The notes under the pieces: model-generated | Told to the model about the DNA's origin: nothing | Seen by the model: the letters and a program-made list of their open reading frames with translations, nothing else | Database searches by the model: none | Part shown: positions 51,444 through 59,966 of the stretch, one piece after another | Numbering within the stretch: position 1 is the stretch's first letter | How the letters are laid out: each line of letters opens with the position of its first letter | NCBI RefSeq assembly: GCF_002975275.1 | Contig: NZ_PCOQ01000011.1 | Span: 1-64,000 of the forward strand | Direction: 5' to 3' | DNA length: 64,000 nt | Source: Achromobacter sp. MYb9 | GTDB taxonomy: Bacteria; Pseudomonadota; Gammaproteobacteria; Burkholderiales; Burkholderiaceae_B | Program-made: the position numbers and the translations under genes

Positions 51444-52739
51444 ATGAAAATTCACGGCAAGACCGCCGCCGAGATCTACGATTGCGTGCGCACCTTGGCG
51501 CTGGCCGGGCAGTTGCCCGCAGGCGCCTCGCTGCCCCCGGTGCGGGATCTGGCGGTGGATTTGGGGGTGAACCGCAATACGGTGGCCTCGGCCTACCGGC
51601 GCCTTGTCACGGCCGGCATCGCCGTCACGCAAGGGCGTCTGGGCACGATCATCCGCGACCCTTTCCAGGCCGGCGAACAGGAAGGCACGCTGGCCAATTC
51701 TCCCCTGACCGATTTCGCCAGCGGCAACCCGAACCCCGCATGGCTGCCCGATCCCAACGCCGCGCTACGCCTGCGTCCTTACCGGCCCAGGCTGTACGGC
51801 GAGCCCACCATCAATGCCGGGCTGGAAGCGCACCTTCGCAAATGGTTCCAGCCCGACTGCCCTCCTCACTTCGACATCGACCTGACACATGGCGCGGTGG
51901 ATGCCATCGAGAGGCTGCTTGGCGCTTATCTGGTGGCTGGCGACAAGGTGGCTGTCGAAAACCCCTGTTTCCTCAGCAGCATCAACACGCTCAGGACCAT
52001 CGGCCTGCAGGCCATCGGTGTTCCGGTCGATGCGCAAGGCATGCGGGCCGACGGGCTGGAGGCGGCTTTGGCCAAAGGGGCGCAGGCCGTCATCATCACG
52101 CCCCGGGCGCACAACCCGACGGGTTGCAACCTGAGCGACAAGCGGGCACGAGCGCTTGCGCGACTGCTGGCCAGGCACCCCGACGTGATGGTGATCGTGG
52201 ACGACCATTTCGCGCTGCTTTCCAACGCCGCCTATCACCCGCCCATCCCCGACAACGCCTACCGCTGGGCCTTGGTGCGTTCTTTCAGCAAGGCGCTGGG
52301 CCCCGATATCCGGATCGCCGCCGTGGCAAGCGATTCAGCCACCTCGCGCCAATTGCGCCTGCGCCTGGCCGCCGGCACGAACTGGGTCAGCCATCTGCTG
52401 CAGGACATCGTTGAAGTCCAGCTCACGCAACCCGAAACGGTCACGCTGCTGACCCAGGCCCGCGCCGACTACGCCAACCGCCGCAACATGCTGGAAGATG
52501 CGCTGCGCGCCCAAGGAATTGACGTTCCGGCGCAAAGCGACGGCCTGAACCTGTGGGTGCCGTTGCAGACCGACGACCAGGCGATCTCATTGGCCCTGGC
52601 CCGCCAAGGCTGGCTGGTGCGCCACGGTGACGCCTTCTCCGTCCAGGAAGCGGTCCCGGGCCTGCGGATCACGATCTCCCGCATCGAGCCGGCGCAATGC
52701 GCCCGGCTTGCCCAAGACCTCAGGCACAGCCTGGGTTAA
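51444..52739 (+). CDS. MocR-type regulator (GntR HTH plus PLP aminotransferase fold)
   Basis: A 431-residue protein. A GntR winged HTH lies at about 1-70 (LPAGASLPPVRDLAVDLGVNRNTVASAYRRL), and a fold-type I aminotransferase domain at about 90-425, with the PLP Lys in SFSKALGPDIR, HNPTGC and VDDHFA. It resembles PtsJ and other MocR proteins that sense PLP or an amine. AGGA precedes the ATG at 51444; a TTG at 51429 is also possible. It is convergent with a YggS-type PLP homeostasis gene, so both deal with the same cofactor. Confidence 0.87.
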   Translation: MKIHGKTAAEIYDCVRTLALAGQLPAGASLPPVRDLAVDLGVNRNTVASAYRRLVTAGIAVTQGRLGTIIRDPFQAGEQEGTLANSPLTDFASGNPNPAWLPDPNAALRLRPYRPRLYGEPTINAGLEAHLRKWFQPDCPPHFDIDLTHGAVDAIERLLGAYLVAGDKVAVENPCFLSSINTLRTIGLQAIGVPVDAQGMRADGLEAALAKGAQAVIITPRAHNPTGCNLSDKRARALARLLARHPDVMVIVDDHFALLSNAAYHPPIPDNAYRWALVRSFSKALGPDIRIAAVASDSATSRQLRLRLAAGTNWVSHLLQDIVEVQLTQPETVTLLTQARADYANRRNMLEDALRAQGIDVPAQSDGLNLWVPLQTDDQAISLALARQGWLVRHGDAFSVQEAVPGLRITISRIEPAQCARLAQDLRHSLG

Positions 52740-52801
52740 GCCGCCCTGCGGCAGCGTCGATGTCGTCCCGCCACAAGCGCGTCACGAAAGACGGTCCGCG
52801 C

Positions 52802-53629
52802 TCACGAATCGGCGCCTCCCCCTTCCACCGTAGGCCAATAATGGCTGTCGGGCAGGGCCCGTGCGCCAAAGATCGCCTGGCCGACGCGCACGACGGTCGC
52901 GCCTTCCTCGATGGCGATCTCGAAATCACCGGACATGCCCATCGACAACGCGTCCAACGCGATGCCAGCCGGCGCGTCCTGCCGCAGTTGATCGCGTAGC
53001 TTGCGCAACAGCACGAAACACTGGCGCACGCGTTCGGCCTCGGCCGAGAACAGCGCCAGCGTCATCAGCCCGCGCACGCGCAACGCGGAAAAGTCCGGCA
53101 ACGCACGCAGAAAGGCCGGTACGTCATCGGGGTGCAGGCCGTATTTGCTGGCCTCGCCCGACGTGTTCACTTGCACGAACACGTCAAGGGCGCGGCCTTC
53201 GGCCTGCAGCCGCCGTTCCAGCGCCTCGGCCACGCGCAGGCTGTCCAACGCCTGGAATTCGCTGGCAAAGCGCGCCACCAGCTTGGCTTTGTTGGTCTGC
53301 AAGTGGCCGATCACGGACCATTGCAGGTCATGCAGGTCCTGGGTGGTTTCCCACTTTCGATAGGCCTCTTGCGGCTTGTTCTCGCCCAACAGTCGGCAGC
53401 CCGCCGCATGGGCCAGGCGGATGCTGGCTTCGGGCTTGGTCTTGCTGACGGGCAACAGACGAACTTCGGCGGGATCGCGCCCCACCCGGCCGCACGCCGC
53501 CGCGATGCGCGCATGCACCGCCGCCAGGTTATGGCGAAAATCCTCAACCGACTCGGCTTCCGGCCAGCGGTTGTGCAAGTCATGCAGCGGCTGCGTCTGG
53601 GACGTGCTGGGGGAGGAGTCTGCGTTCAC
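52802..53629 (-). CDS. YggS/PROSC-type PLP homeostasis protein
   Basis: A 275-residue alanine-racemase-fold PLP-binding protein without known enzyme activity, which buffers free PLP. Visible are VSKTKP with the PLP Lys, LGENKPQEAYRKW, IGHLQTNKAK, VQVNTSGEASKYG and the phosphate-binding GMSGDFEIAIEEGATVVRVG. It is longer than the usual 230 residues because of an N-terminal polar extension of about 27 residues. It starts with GTG at 53629. The K-P in GENKPQE differs from the common GENRVQE, so it is a divergent paralogue type. Confidence 0.87.
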   Translation of the reverse strand: MNADSSPSTSQTQPLHDLHNRWPEAESVEDFRHNLAAVHARIAAACGRVGRDPAEVRLLPVSKTKPEASIRLAHAAGCRLLGENKPQEAYRKWETTQDLHDLQWSVIGHLQTNKAKLVARFASEFQALDSLRVAEALERRLQAEGRALDVFVQVNTSGEASKYGLHPDDVPAFLRALPDFSALRVRGLMTLALFSAEAERVRQCFVLLRKLRDQLRQDAPAGIALDALSMGMSGDFEIAIEEGATVVRVGQAIFGARALPDSHYWPTVEGGGADS

Positions 53630-53791
53630 GGTTCGGGCCTCAAGGCTTTGATATTGTCATAGGACAAAGATTAACACGATCCACCACACGCCGGAACCGC
53701 CGTAGCCGGTGCACGGTGCGTGTGCGACACGGGCATGGGCATTTTCGAAAGCGGTATCATGACGCCACCCTAAATAACCGGATCCGTCGTC

Positions 53792-54397
53792 GTGACAAAA
53801 CCCGTATTGCTGCTGGCTCTGGCCCTTGTATTGGCCGGCTGTTCCAAAGAAGAAACATCGCCTTGGACCCGCCTGCAAGCAGCTACGCCGCAATTGAAGG
53901 TGGCGGCCAACACCCCGGACGCGGCGGTGAAATCCTGGTGGCAGGTTCGCGACGAGGAAGCGCGATACGCCGTCGCCGTCTGCCAGGAAACCGCCGAGCT
54001 TTACCAGCCGTTCCGCTCCACCCGCGACAGCCTGTCGGCCGGAGCGCTCCAGGCCACGCTGGCTGCCAACGACCGATGCGACGCCGAAACCTACGAACGC
54101 GAGATCGTGAACGTCGATGTGCAATCCGACACTCGCGCACTCGTCGTCGCCCATATTCGGAACGCCAAGCCGCCCACCCCGGGCTACGTCATGAACATCG
54201 ATGAACGCGACAAGAAAGAACGGGGTGTACGGATGCAGTACCTGCTTGAACGCGCCGACAACACGCAAACGTGGAAAGTGGCCCAGGTATACGGCCAGAA
54301 CCGGTACTGCACGGTCGCGCCGGTGAATGGGTGGTGCCCGCTGTACAACCCGAACCCGGGCTCCGCCCATACGTACGTCTTCGAACCCGCGCAGTAA
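53792..54397 (+). CDS. Lipoprotein of unknown function
   Basis: A 201-residue protein with a short signal ending in the lipobox L-A-G-C (Cys17). The mature part has a long helix-prone N-terminal half and a C-terminal strand-rich half with Y-x-L-E-R, W-K-V-A-Q-V-Y and paired Cys (YCTVAPVNGWCPLY). I do not recognise a family. It starts with GTG at 53792. It is divergent from the YggS-type gene and convergent with the Bug gene, so context gives no role. Confidence 0.7.
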   Translation: MTKPVLLLALALVLAGCSKEETSPWTRLQAATPQLKVAANTPDAAVKSWWQVRDEEARYAVAVCQETAELYQPFRSTRDSLSAGALQATLAANDRCDAETYEREIVNVDVQSDTRALVVAHIRNAKPPTPGYVMNIDERDKKERGVRMQYLLERADNTQTWKVAQVYGQNRYCTVAPVNGWCPLYNPNPGSAHTYVFEPAQ

Positions 54398-54437
54398 ACA
54401 CTGCGCGGCCCTTCGCGCACGGGCCGACGCAGCGGGG

Positions 54438-55436
54438 TCAGTTCACGGTAACGCCTGCCTGTCGCACGACATCGCCCCAAAGCGAAATCTCTTTCACGAT
54501 CTGATCACGGAAGTCCTGCGGGCTGCCCGGCGCAGCCGCCTCTCCCGTGGCCTTCAGTCGATCCGCCATCTCGGGCTGCACGACGGCGGCATTGATCGCG
54601 GCATTCAGCTTGGCCTGAATCGCGGGCGGCACGTCCTTGGGGGCGATAATGCCGTACCACACCGTGACGTCATACGGCACCCCGGCCTCTCGCACGGTCG
54701 GGATGTCCGGCGCCGACGACACGCGTTGCGGCAGCGTCACGGCCAACACTTTCAGGCGCTTATCCGCCCGATAAGGCAACGTGGAACCCGCCGTCGTCAA
54801 CATTGCGTCCACCTGACCCGATACCGTATCCGTCAACGCCGGTGCCGAGCCCTTGTACGGCACGTGGGTCATGGAAATGCCCGCCGTCTTCAGCAGGGCC
54901 TCCGTCGCCAGATGTGAAATGCCGCCCGTGCCGGACGACGCATACGTCAGCACACCCGGCTTCTGCTTGGCCAGGGCGACCAGTTCGCCCAGCGTCTCGA
55001 CCGGCACCTTCGGATTGACGGACACGAAGAACGGGGCGCGCGCGATCATCCCGATCGGCGTCATGTCACCCACCGGATCAAATGGCAACTTGTACAGGCT
55101 GGGGTTGACCGAATAGCTATTGGAAATCAAGGTCAGGGTGTAGCCGTCGGGCGCGGCGCGCAGGCCCTGCTCCACCCCCAGCTTGCCCCCTGCGCCAGGA
55201 CGGTTTTCGACCACCACCGGCTGCTTCAGCCCCTCGGACAGCAGTTGGCCCAGCAGACGCGCGATCCCGTCATTGCCGCCACCCGCCGCGAACGGCACGA
55301 TCAGCTTGATCGGCTGCGACGGATACTCCTCGGCATGCGCGGGCGGGCCAGCCATCAGGCCAAGCGCCAGCGCGGCCGGCAGCAACGTCCTGGCCGCCTT
55401 GTCACGCATGGCATGAAATCTGGATTGCTTCGTCAT
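54438..55436 (-). CDS. Bug family tripartite tricarboxylate transporter binding protein
   Basis: A 332-residue periplasmic binding protein. The signal peptide ends near AHAEE (residue 34). The Bug pattern is clear: YPSQPIKLIVPFAAGGGNDGIARLL, then VENRPGAGGKLGVEQGLRAAPDGYT, and HVPYKGSAPALTD. These proteins bind carboxylates with high affinity. No TctA or TctB membrane component is in the window, as is usual for orphan Bug genes of Bordetella relatives. The ATG at 55436 has GAGGAG upstream. Confidence 0.9.
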   Translation of the reverse strand: MTKQSRFHAMRDKAARTLLPAALALGLMAGPPAHAEEYPSQPIKLIVPFAAGGGNDGIARLLGQLLSEGLKQPVVVENRPGAGGKLGVEQGLRAAPDGYTLTLISNSYSVNPSLYKLPFDPVGDMTPIGMIARAPFFVSVNPKVPVETLGELVALAKQKPGVLTYASSGTGGISHLATEALLKTAGISMTHVPYKGSAPALTDTVSGQVDAMLTTAGSTLPYRADKRLKVLAVTLPQRVSSAPDIPTVREAGVPYDVTVWYGIIAPKDVPPAIQAKLNAAINAAVVQPEMADRLKATGEAAAPGSPQDFRDQIVKEISLWGDVVRQAGVTVN

Positions 55437-55768
55437 CCCTCTCTCCTCGTTGACGTCGTCGCGCATCGGACGGCGCGAATCTCTTATGTGCCGGCGCATC
55501 GGGAGGCGCCTGGCGTCGCGAAGTATGCCTTATCCGGGGCAGGCCCAAAGCCCATCAAAAAAATATGCGCCGCGCTTGGTTTTGGCGTCACGAAATCAAC
55601 GAAAATCCGTACCCGCCCGGGGCGAATATTCGCCCCCGTGGACCCCATGCGGGGCGCGCCGTTACTCCGCAATTGCATTTGTAATACCCATTGACGGGGA
55701 GGCCCTTTTTTACAGGAAACTAGGCACCAGGATGTAGCGTCACCCCTCACCACGTATAGACAAGCGAT
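55437..55768. other. 332-bp intergenic region with an 18-bp perfect palindrome
   Basis: I see no gene. GGGGCGAAT followed directly by ATTCGCCCC at 55619-55636 is a perfect 18-bp palindrome and a strong operator candidate for the Bug gene, the divergent glycosyltransferase, or both. The remainder is AT-richer than the coding flanks, with an A-run at 55557-55563 and a T-run at 55705-55710. Confidence 0.5.
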
Positions 55769-56797
55769 ATGGAACAGTCGACTCTGGATGGTTGCACGCC
55801 AAATAACCCCGCTATCTACATTTCCGGCGGGATCGGCGATGGCATCCTCAATATGGTCTTCGCACGGGCCTTGGCCGAACACGCCGGAACCCCCGTCACG
55901 CTTCTCATGACGCAGCCGGAGGCGTCGCTGGCGCTGTTTCGGGCCCAGTCCTATGTAAAAGAAGTTGTCCCGCTGAAAGAAATCAGCAAGTTGGAGGGGC
56001 GGGCACGCATCGCCGAGGCCAGCCGCGTTTTGGCGGCAGGCGCCTACGACGCGCTTTTTCTGTTTACTTTCCGGTCGCATATCGCGGCGGCGGCTCGTCT
56101 TGCGGGCATCCCGCAGCGCGTCGGTTATCTGCGCTGGCATCATCCGCATTTTGCGCGTTGGCTCACGGACAGGGTCTGGGTTCGACGCAAAGGGACACCG
56201 CATCCCGATACCCACACCTGGCTGCCGGAGGTGTTACGCAAGGTGGGCTGCCCCTACGAGGCACGCTACCCATCGCTCGATATCGCCCCGCGCGCCCTTG
56301 ATATCGCCGGGCAACTCACCGAAGGCCTGCCGCGGATGGTCGGCTTTGGCCTGAACGCCTCTGCCCCTACACGGCGCTATGCCGCGCAGGCCTATGCGCA
56401 GGTCGCCCGAATCTTGCATGAACGCGACCCCGACCTGGCGTTCCTGCTATGCGGCGCCAGCGATGTACAACATATCGCAGAGGAGCTTCGCGCCGCGTTA
56501 CCGCCGTCGATCCGTGTCCTCGACATCACGCAAGGCAACACGGACATTTGCGTGAGCCAGGCGCTGATCGCCCGGACTTTGGCCTTTGCGACGAATGACA
56601 GCATGGGGATGCACATCGCCGTCGCCCATGGCGTGCCGACGATCGGACTGTTTGGATGCAGCCCCGTCATGCGCTATGCGCCCTGTCTGCATCCGCTTGA
56701 ACCCTCGGACGGCCCGGGCATGGACGGGATTTCGCCTGCGGTCGTGGCCGAGGCCATCTGGCGCCAACTACCCGGCACGCCTCGCGCATCGACGTGA
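55769..56797 (+). CDS. Glycosyltransferase family 9 (heptosyltransferase-like)
   Basis: A 342-residue GT9 protein with a GGIGDGILNMVFARALA N-terminal loop, an early VGYLR segment and the ADP-binding C-terminal domain (about 185-330), which includes the conserved NDSMGMHIAVAHGVPTIGLFG. GT9 enzymes usually transfer heptose to LPS core. No other LPS gene is near it, so it is isolated. The ATG at 55769 has a weak ribosome site. A probable insertion-sequence end follows 54 bp after the stop. Confidence 0.82.
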   Translation: MEQSTLDGCTPNNPAIYISGGIGDGILNMVFARALAEHAGTPVTLLMTQPEASLALFRAQSYVKEVVPLKEISKLEGRARIAEASRVLAAGAYDALFLFTFRSHIAAAARLAGIPQRVGYLRWHHPHFARWLTDRVWVRRKGTPHPDTHTWLPEVLRKVGCPYEARYPSLDIAPRALDIAGQLTEGLPRMVGFGLNASAPTRRYAAQAYAQVARILHERDPDLAFLLCGASDVQHIAEELRAALPPSIRVLDITQGNTDICVSQALIARTLAFATNDSMGMHIAVAHGVPTIGLFGCSPVMRYAPCLHPLEPSDGPGMDGISPAVVAEAIWRQLPGTPRAST

Positions 56798-56851
56798 AAC
56801 GGAGCGCCCCGGCGTTGTCGCCATGGCGCGGGATGACAAAGGCCGCCAGTG

Positions 56852-56890
56852 TGAACTGACCCCCGCAAATTGGACAGTTCAAAACTGGAG
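56852..56890 (+). mobile_element. Probable insertion-sequence end remnant (IS3-like)
   Basis: The stretch starting TGAACTGACCCCCGCAAATT and continuing GGACAGTTC resembles the terminal inverted repeat of IS3-family elements (TGNACTGNCCCC...TTGGACA). It is about 40 bp long, with no transposase following before the LysR stop at 56939. I found no second end in the window. It is a relic, judged by pattern only. Confidence 0.35.
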
Positions 56891-56938
56891 AGAGGCTGCC
56901 TCTTGAACCGCCCAGAGTTTCTTAGACAGTCCCGTTCA

Positions 56939-57853
56939 TCAAAAAGTAGCGGCGTGACCTTCCCCCGACGCCGGGCCGTCGGCCTGCGCAGAGGCGGATT
57001 CGTTCAGCCCCATCTGCGCAATCAGCATGTCGTACACATGGCGAACCAAGGGGTTGATCAGATCGTCGCGTATCCACAGGAAATATGTCACGTCGGGCAG
57101 CATCGGCAAGCCGTCCTTCTCACCCAGTACGCGCATGTCCGGGCTTAGGAACTCGACGCTGCGCGCAGTGATGCCCAGCCCCGCGCGCACCGCCGCCCGG
57201 ATGCCGACCAGGTTGGGCGCGACGTAATTGGTGTGCCACGGCAGGCGCGCCTGTTCCAGTGCATTGAGCGCCATACGGCGAAAGATGCTCGGCTCGTCCG
57301 CCAGCACCAGCGGCAAGGGCGCGGCCGCATCGTGTACATAGTTGGCCGAGCCTATCCATGCCGTGGGCGACGTCCGCAGCACGACGCCTTCCAGGCGCTG
57401 GTCGAAGCGCGTAGATATCGTCATGTCCAGGTCGCCCGCGCGCAGCGCCGTCATCAAGGTCGGACTGCGGTCGACGCGGATCTCCAGGCGCACTCGCGGC
57501 GACCAGCGTGCGATCTGTGTCAGCACCGTAGGCAGGATGGTATCCGCCACGTCATGCGGCGCTCCCAGGCGCAGCTCGCCCTCCAGTTGGCCGTCCTGCA
57601 TTGCGCGCAGCGCCTCGTCGTTGATGGCCAGCATATGGCGCGCATAAGCGACCAGCTTGCGACCGTGGGTGGTCAGCAGCTTGTTGCGGCCGTGCTTCTC
57701 GAACAAAGGCAGGTCCAGCAGATCTTCCAGGCGCTGCATCTGCTGGGTCACCGCGGACTGCGTCTTGTGCATGCATAGCGCCGCGCCAGAGAATGTCTGT
57801 TCCTGGGCCACGGCGACCAGCGTGCGCAAAAGGTCCAAATCAAGGTTTTTCAT
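56939..57853 (-). CDS. LysR-family transcriptional regulator (LrhA-like)
   Basis: A 304-residue regulator with HTH at about 1-60 (LDLDLLRTLVAVAQEQTFSGAA, then SAVTQQMQRLEDLL) and a substrate-binding domain at about 90-285. It is divergent from the cysteine-dioxygenase-like gene across a 135-bp AT-rich region with an inverted repeat, so it most likely controls the sulfur operon. The start ATG at 57853 has a poor ribosome site. Confidence 0.87.
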   Translation of the reverse strand: MKNLDLDLLRTLVAVAQEQTFSGAALCMHKTQSAVTQQMQRLEDLLDLPLFEKHGRNKLLTTHGRKLVAYARHMLAINDEALRAMQDGQLEGELRLGAPHDVADTILPTVLTQIARWSPRVRLEIRVDRSPTLMTALRAGDLDMTISTRFDQRLEGVVLRTSPTAWIGSANYVHDAAAPLPLVLADEPSIFRRMALNALEQARLPWHTNYVAPNLVGIRAAVRAGLGITARSVEFLSPDMRVLGEKDGLPMLPDVTYFLWIRDDLINPLVRHVYDMLIAQMGLNESASAQADGPASGEGHAATF

Positions 57854-57893
57854 GAACGGCTCAGCATACTCGCGTAATCCCCACCTATTAGGA

Positions 57894-57915
57894 TCATTTA
57901 TGTTTTTTTAAATGA
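57894..57915. promoter_or_regulatory. Candidate LysR operator of the sulfur operon
   Basis: TCATTT (57894-57899) and AAATGA (57910-57915) form an inverted repeat across a T-rich 10-bp centre. It lies 41 bp upstream of the LysR start and 74 bp before the dioxygenase start, inside the most AT-rich part of the divergent region. Confidence 0.45.
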
Positions 57916-57988
57916 AATTAATTTGTCGTTCGAGAATTCGGCTCGTAGAGTAATGGAAATACCGCAGTTTACAAGGGAGTTTTCTCTA

Positions 57989-58576
57989 ATGAGTTCGCAA
58001 CACCCGCAACAGGCGCGGATCTCCGATGCCATCGAAAGCATTAAAAATACTTTAGAAAAGCAGGGGCTGAACCGGCAGAGCCTGGCCAGCGTCCTGGACG
58101 AGGTGGTCGGTCTGGCCAGCCACCGCGACTGGTGGATAGCGGACCGCTACGCCCCCCCGGAAGGTGACGAACGCCAGGCCCGCTACCTCATCAGCGAAAC
58201 CCCGGATCGCGAATACGCGCTCTATCTGAACGTCATGCGGCCCGGCAAGAAGATCGTGCCGCACAACCACACCACCTGGGCCTGTATCGCCGCCGTGGAG
58301 GGGGTTGAGTACAACTACGTCTATGACCGCCTGGACGACGGCAGCCAGCCTGGCGTCGGCCGTCTGGAGAAGACTGGCACGGTGGTGGTGGAACCGGGCA
58401 GCGGCATCGCGCTGATGCCCGACGATATCCATGCGGTCGAGATCCAGGGTGACAGCGTGATCCGCCATTTGCACATGTACGGCCGCGCGCTGGAAACGCT
58501 GGACCAGCGCCTGGGCTTCGACCTGGAAGCGGGTACCTGCAAGATCATGCCCATCGGCGTGCAGACCCGCCGCTGA
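57989..58576 (+). CDS. Cysteine dioxygenase-like thiol dioxygenase (cupin)
   Basis: A 195-residue cupin of the CDO/mercaptopropionate dioxygenase family. The three Fe ligands are visible as His92 and His94 in PHNHTTW and His148 in DDIHAVE. It would oxidise a small thiol such as cysteine or 3-mercaptopropionate to a sulfinate. Tyr164 may be the catalytic Tyr. The Cys that cross-links to Tyr in mammalian CDO is not present, as expected for bacteria. The ATG at 57989 has AGGGAG 10 bases upstream; ATG at 57953 is an alternative. It is first in the operon, 21 bp before the lyase gene. Confidence 0.85.
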   Translation: MSSQHPQQARISDAIESIKNTLEKQGLNRQSLASVLDEVVGLASHRDWWIADRYAPPEGDERQARYLISETPDREYALYLNVMRPGKKIVPHNHTTWACIAAVEGVEYNYVYDRLDDGSQPGVGRLEKTGTVVVEPGSGIALMPDDIHAVEIQGDSVIRHLHMYGRALETLDQRLGFDLEAGTCKIMPIGVQTRR

Positions 58577-58597
58577 ACGGCCGCCCGGACAAGCATC

Positions 58598-59797
58598 ATG
58601 GATGAACACGACAAGCCCGCGGGCAAAGACGCCGGCGGCTACCACGCCGGCACCCGGCTATTGCGCGCCGGCCGCCCCCACAGTGGTTGGGTGAATACGC
58701 CGGTCACGCGCGCCAGCACCTATATTTTCGACAACGTGCAACAGTGGCGCGACACGCGCTCGCGCCGCGACAAGGAACGCCTGATTTCCTACGGCGCACG
58801 CGGCACGGACAGCACCCACGCCCTGGAAGACGCGCTGATCGAATTGGAGGGCGGCTACCGCGCCAAACTCTATCCGACCGGACAGGCGGCCATCGCCATG
58901 GTGCTGCTGGCCTATCTGAAGACGGGCGACCACGTGGTGATCACCGACGCGGTGTACGAGCCGGTGCGGCGCTTCTGCGCCGAACACCTTACCCGCCTGG
59001 GCATCGAATACAGCTACTGCCTGCCCGACGGCAGCGACCTGGCCACGCAATTGCGCCCCAACACGCGCATGATCTACGCCGAATCCCCGGGCTCGCTGGC
59101 CTATGAAATGATGGACCTGCCGGCCGTGGCCAGGCTGGCCCGCACGCATGACTGTTGGCTGGCGGTGGACAACACCTGGGGCTCCGGCCTGCTGTACCAG
59201 CCACTGGCGCTGGGCGCGGACATCTCCATCATCGCCGCCACCAAATACCTGGGCGGCCATGCCGATGTCATGATGGGTGTGGCCATCACCAACGAGCGTG
59301 CCTGGGCCCCGCTGGAGCGGGCCAGCGTGGACTTCGGCCAGACGGTGGGTGCCGACGACGCGTACCTGATCTTGCGCGGCATGCGGTCCATGCCAGCCCG
59401 CATGGCCGTGCACGGCCGCAGCGCCCTGCGCATCGCGGACTGGCTGCAATCGCGGCCGGAAGTCGCGCGAGTGCTGTGCCCGGCGCTGCTCGGCGACCCC
59501 AGCCATGCCCTCTGGCGGCGCGACTGCCGCGGCACCAACGGCCTGCTGTCGATCGAGTTCGCGACAGGTATCGAAGACGCCGACGTGGAGCGCATGATCG
59601 ATGCGTTCAAGTTGTTCGGCCTGGGCGCGTCCTGGGGCGGCTTCGAAAGCCTGGCGGTGCCCGCCTATATGCTGCGCGCCCGCACGGTGGCGGACTGGAA
59701 AGGCCGCGGCGCGGTACTACGCCTGCACATCGGGCTGGAGGATACCGAGGATCTCATCGCCGACCTGGAGCAAGCCATGGCTGCCCTGCGGCGTTGA
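58598..59797 (+). CDS. Cys/Met metabolism PLP-dependent lyase (cystathionine beta-lyase-like)
   Basis: A 399-residue fold-type I enzyme with the PLP-binding LYPTGQAAIAMVLLA region, AVDNTWGSGLLYQP and the Schiff-base Lys in AATKYLGGHADVM (about residue 211). The C-terminal SWGGFESLAVP loop is typical of beta-lyases. It would break a C-S bond to release a thiol, pyruvate and ammonia. Placement between a thiol dioxygenase and a rhodanese suggests catabolic use rather than methionine synthesis. A degenerate tandem repeat starts at its stop codon. Confidence 0.88.
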   Translation: MDEHDKPAGKDAGGYHAGTRLLRAGRPHSGWVNTPVTRASTYIFDNVQQWRDTRSRRDKERLISYGARGTDSTHALEDALIELEGGYRAKLYPTGQAAIAMVLLAYLKTGDHVVITDAVYEPVRRFCAEHLTRLGIEYSYCLPDGSDLATQLRPNTRMIYAESPGSLAYEMMDLPAVARLARTHDCWLAVDNTWGSGLLYQPLALGADISIIAATKYLGGHADVMMGVAITNERAWAPLERASVDFGQTVGADDAYLILRGMRSMPARMAVHGRSALRIADWLQSRPEVARVLCPALLGDPSHALWRRDCRGTNGLLSIEFATGIEDADVERMIDAFKLFGLGASWGGFESLAVPAYMLRARTVADWKGRGAVLRLHIGLEDTEDLIADLEQAMAALRR

Positions 59798-59856
59798 GAT
59801 ACACGCCACTGAAATACCGGCCGCTGAAACACCAGTCCCCTGAGATACCAGCCACC
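59795..59856. repeat. Four degenerate 15-16 bp tandem repeats after the lyase stop
   Basis: Four units of about TGARAYACCRGYCRC follow each other: 59795-59809, 59810-59824, 59825-59840 and 59841-59856. The first unit contains the TGA stop of the lyase. Sequence beyond 59856 up to the rhodanese start is unique. They may come from an expanded C-terminus or from slippage. Confidence 0.6.
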
Positions 59857-59966
59857 GTGTGCCGATGCCCGTCCCCTGCACGCCTTGTTGAACCATACGC
59901 CCCGCGCGGCACCGTCTTGCCGCGCCATCCCGGCCCCTTTATCCCGCGGAACCCTTGCCTTACACG

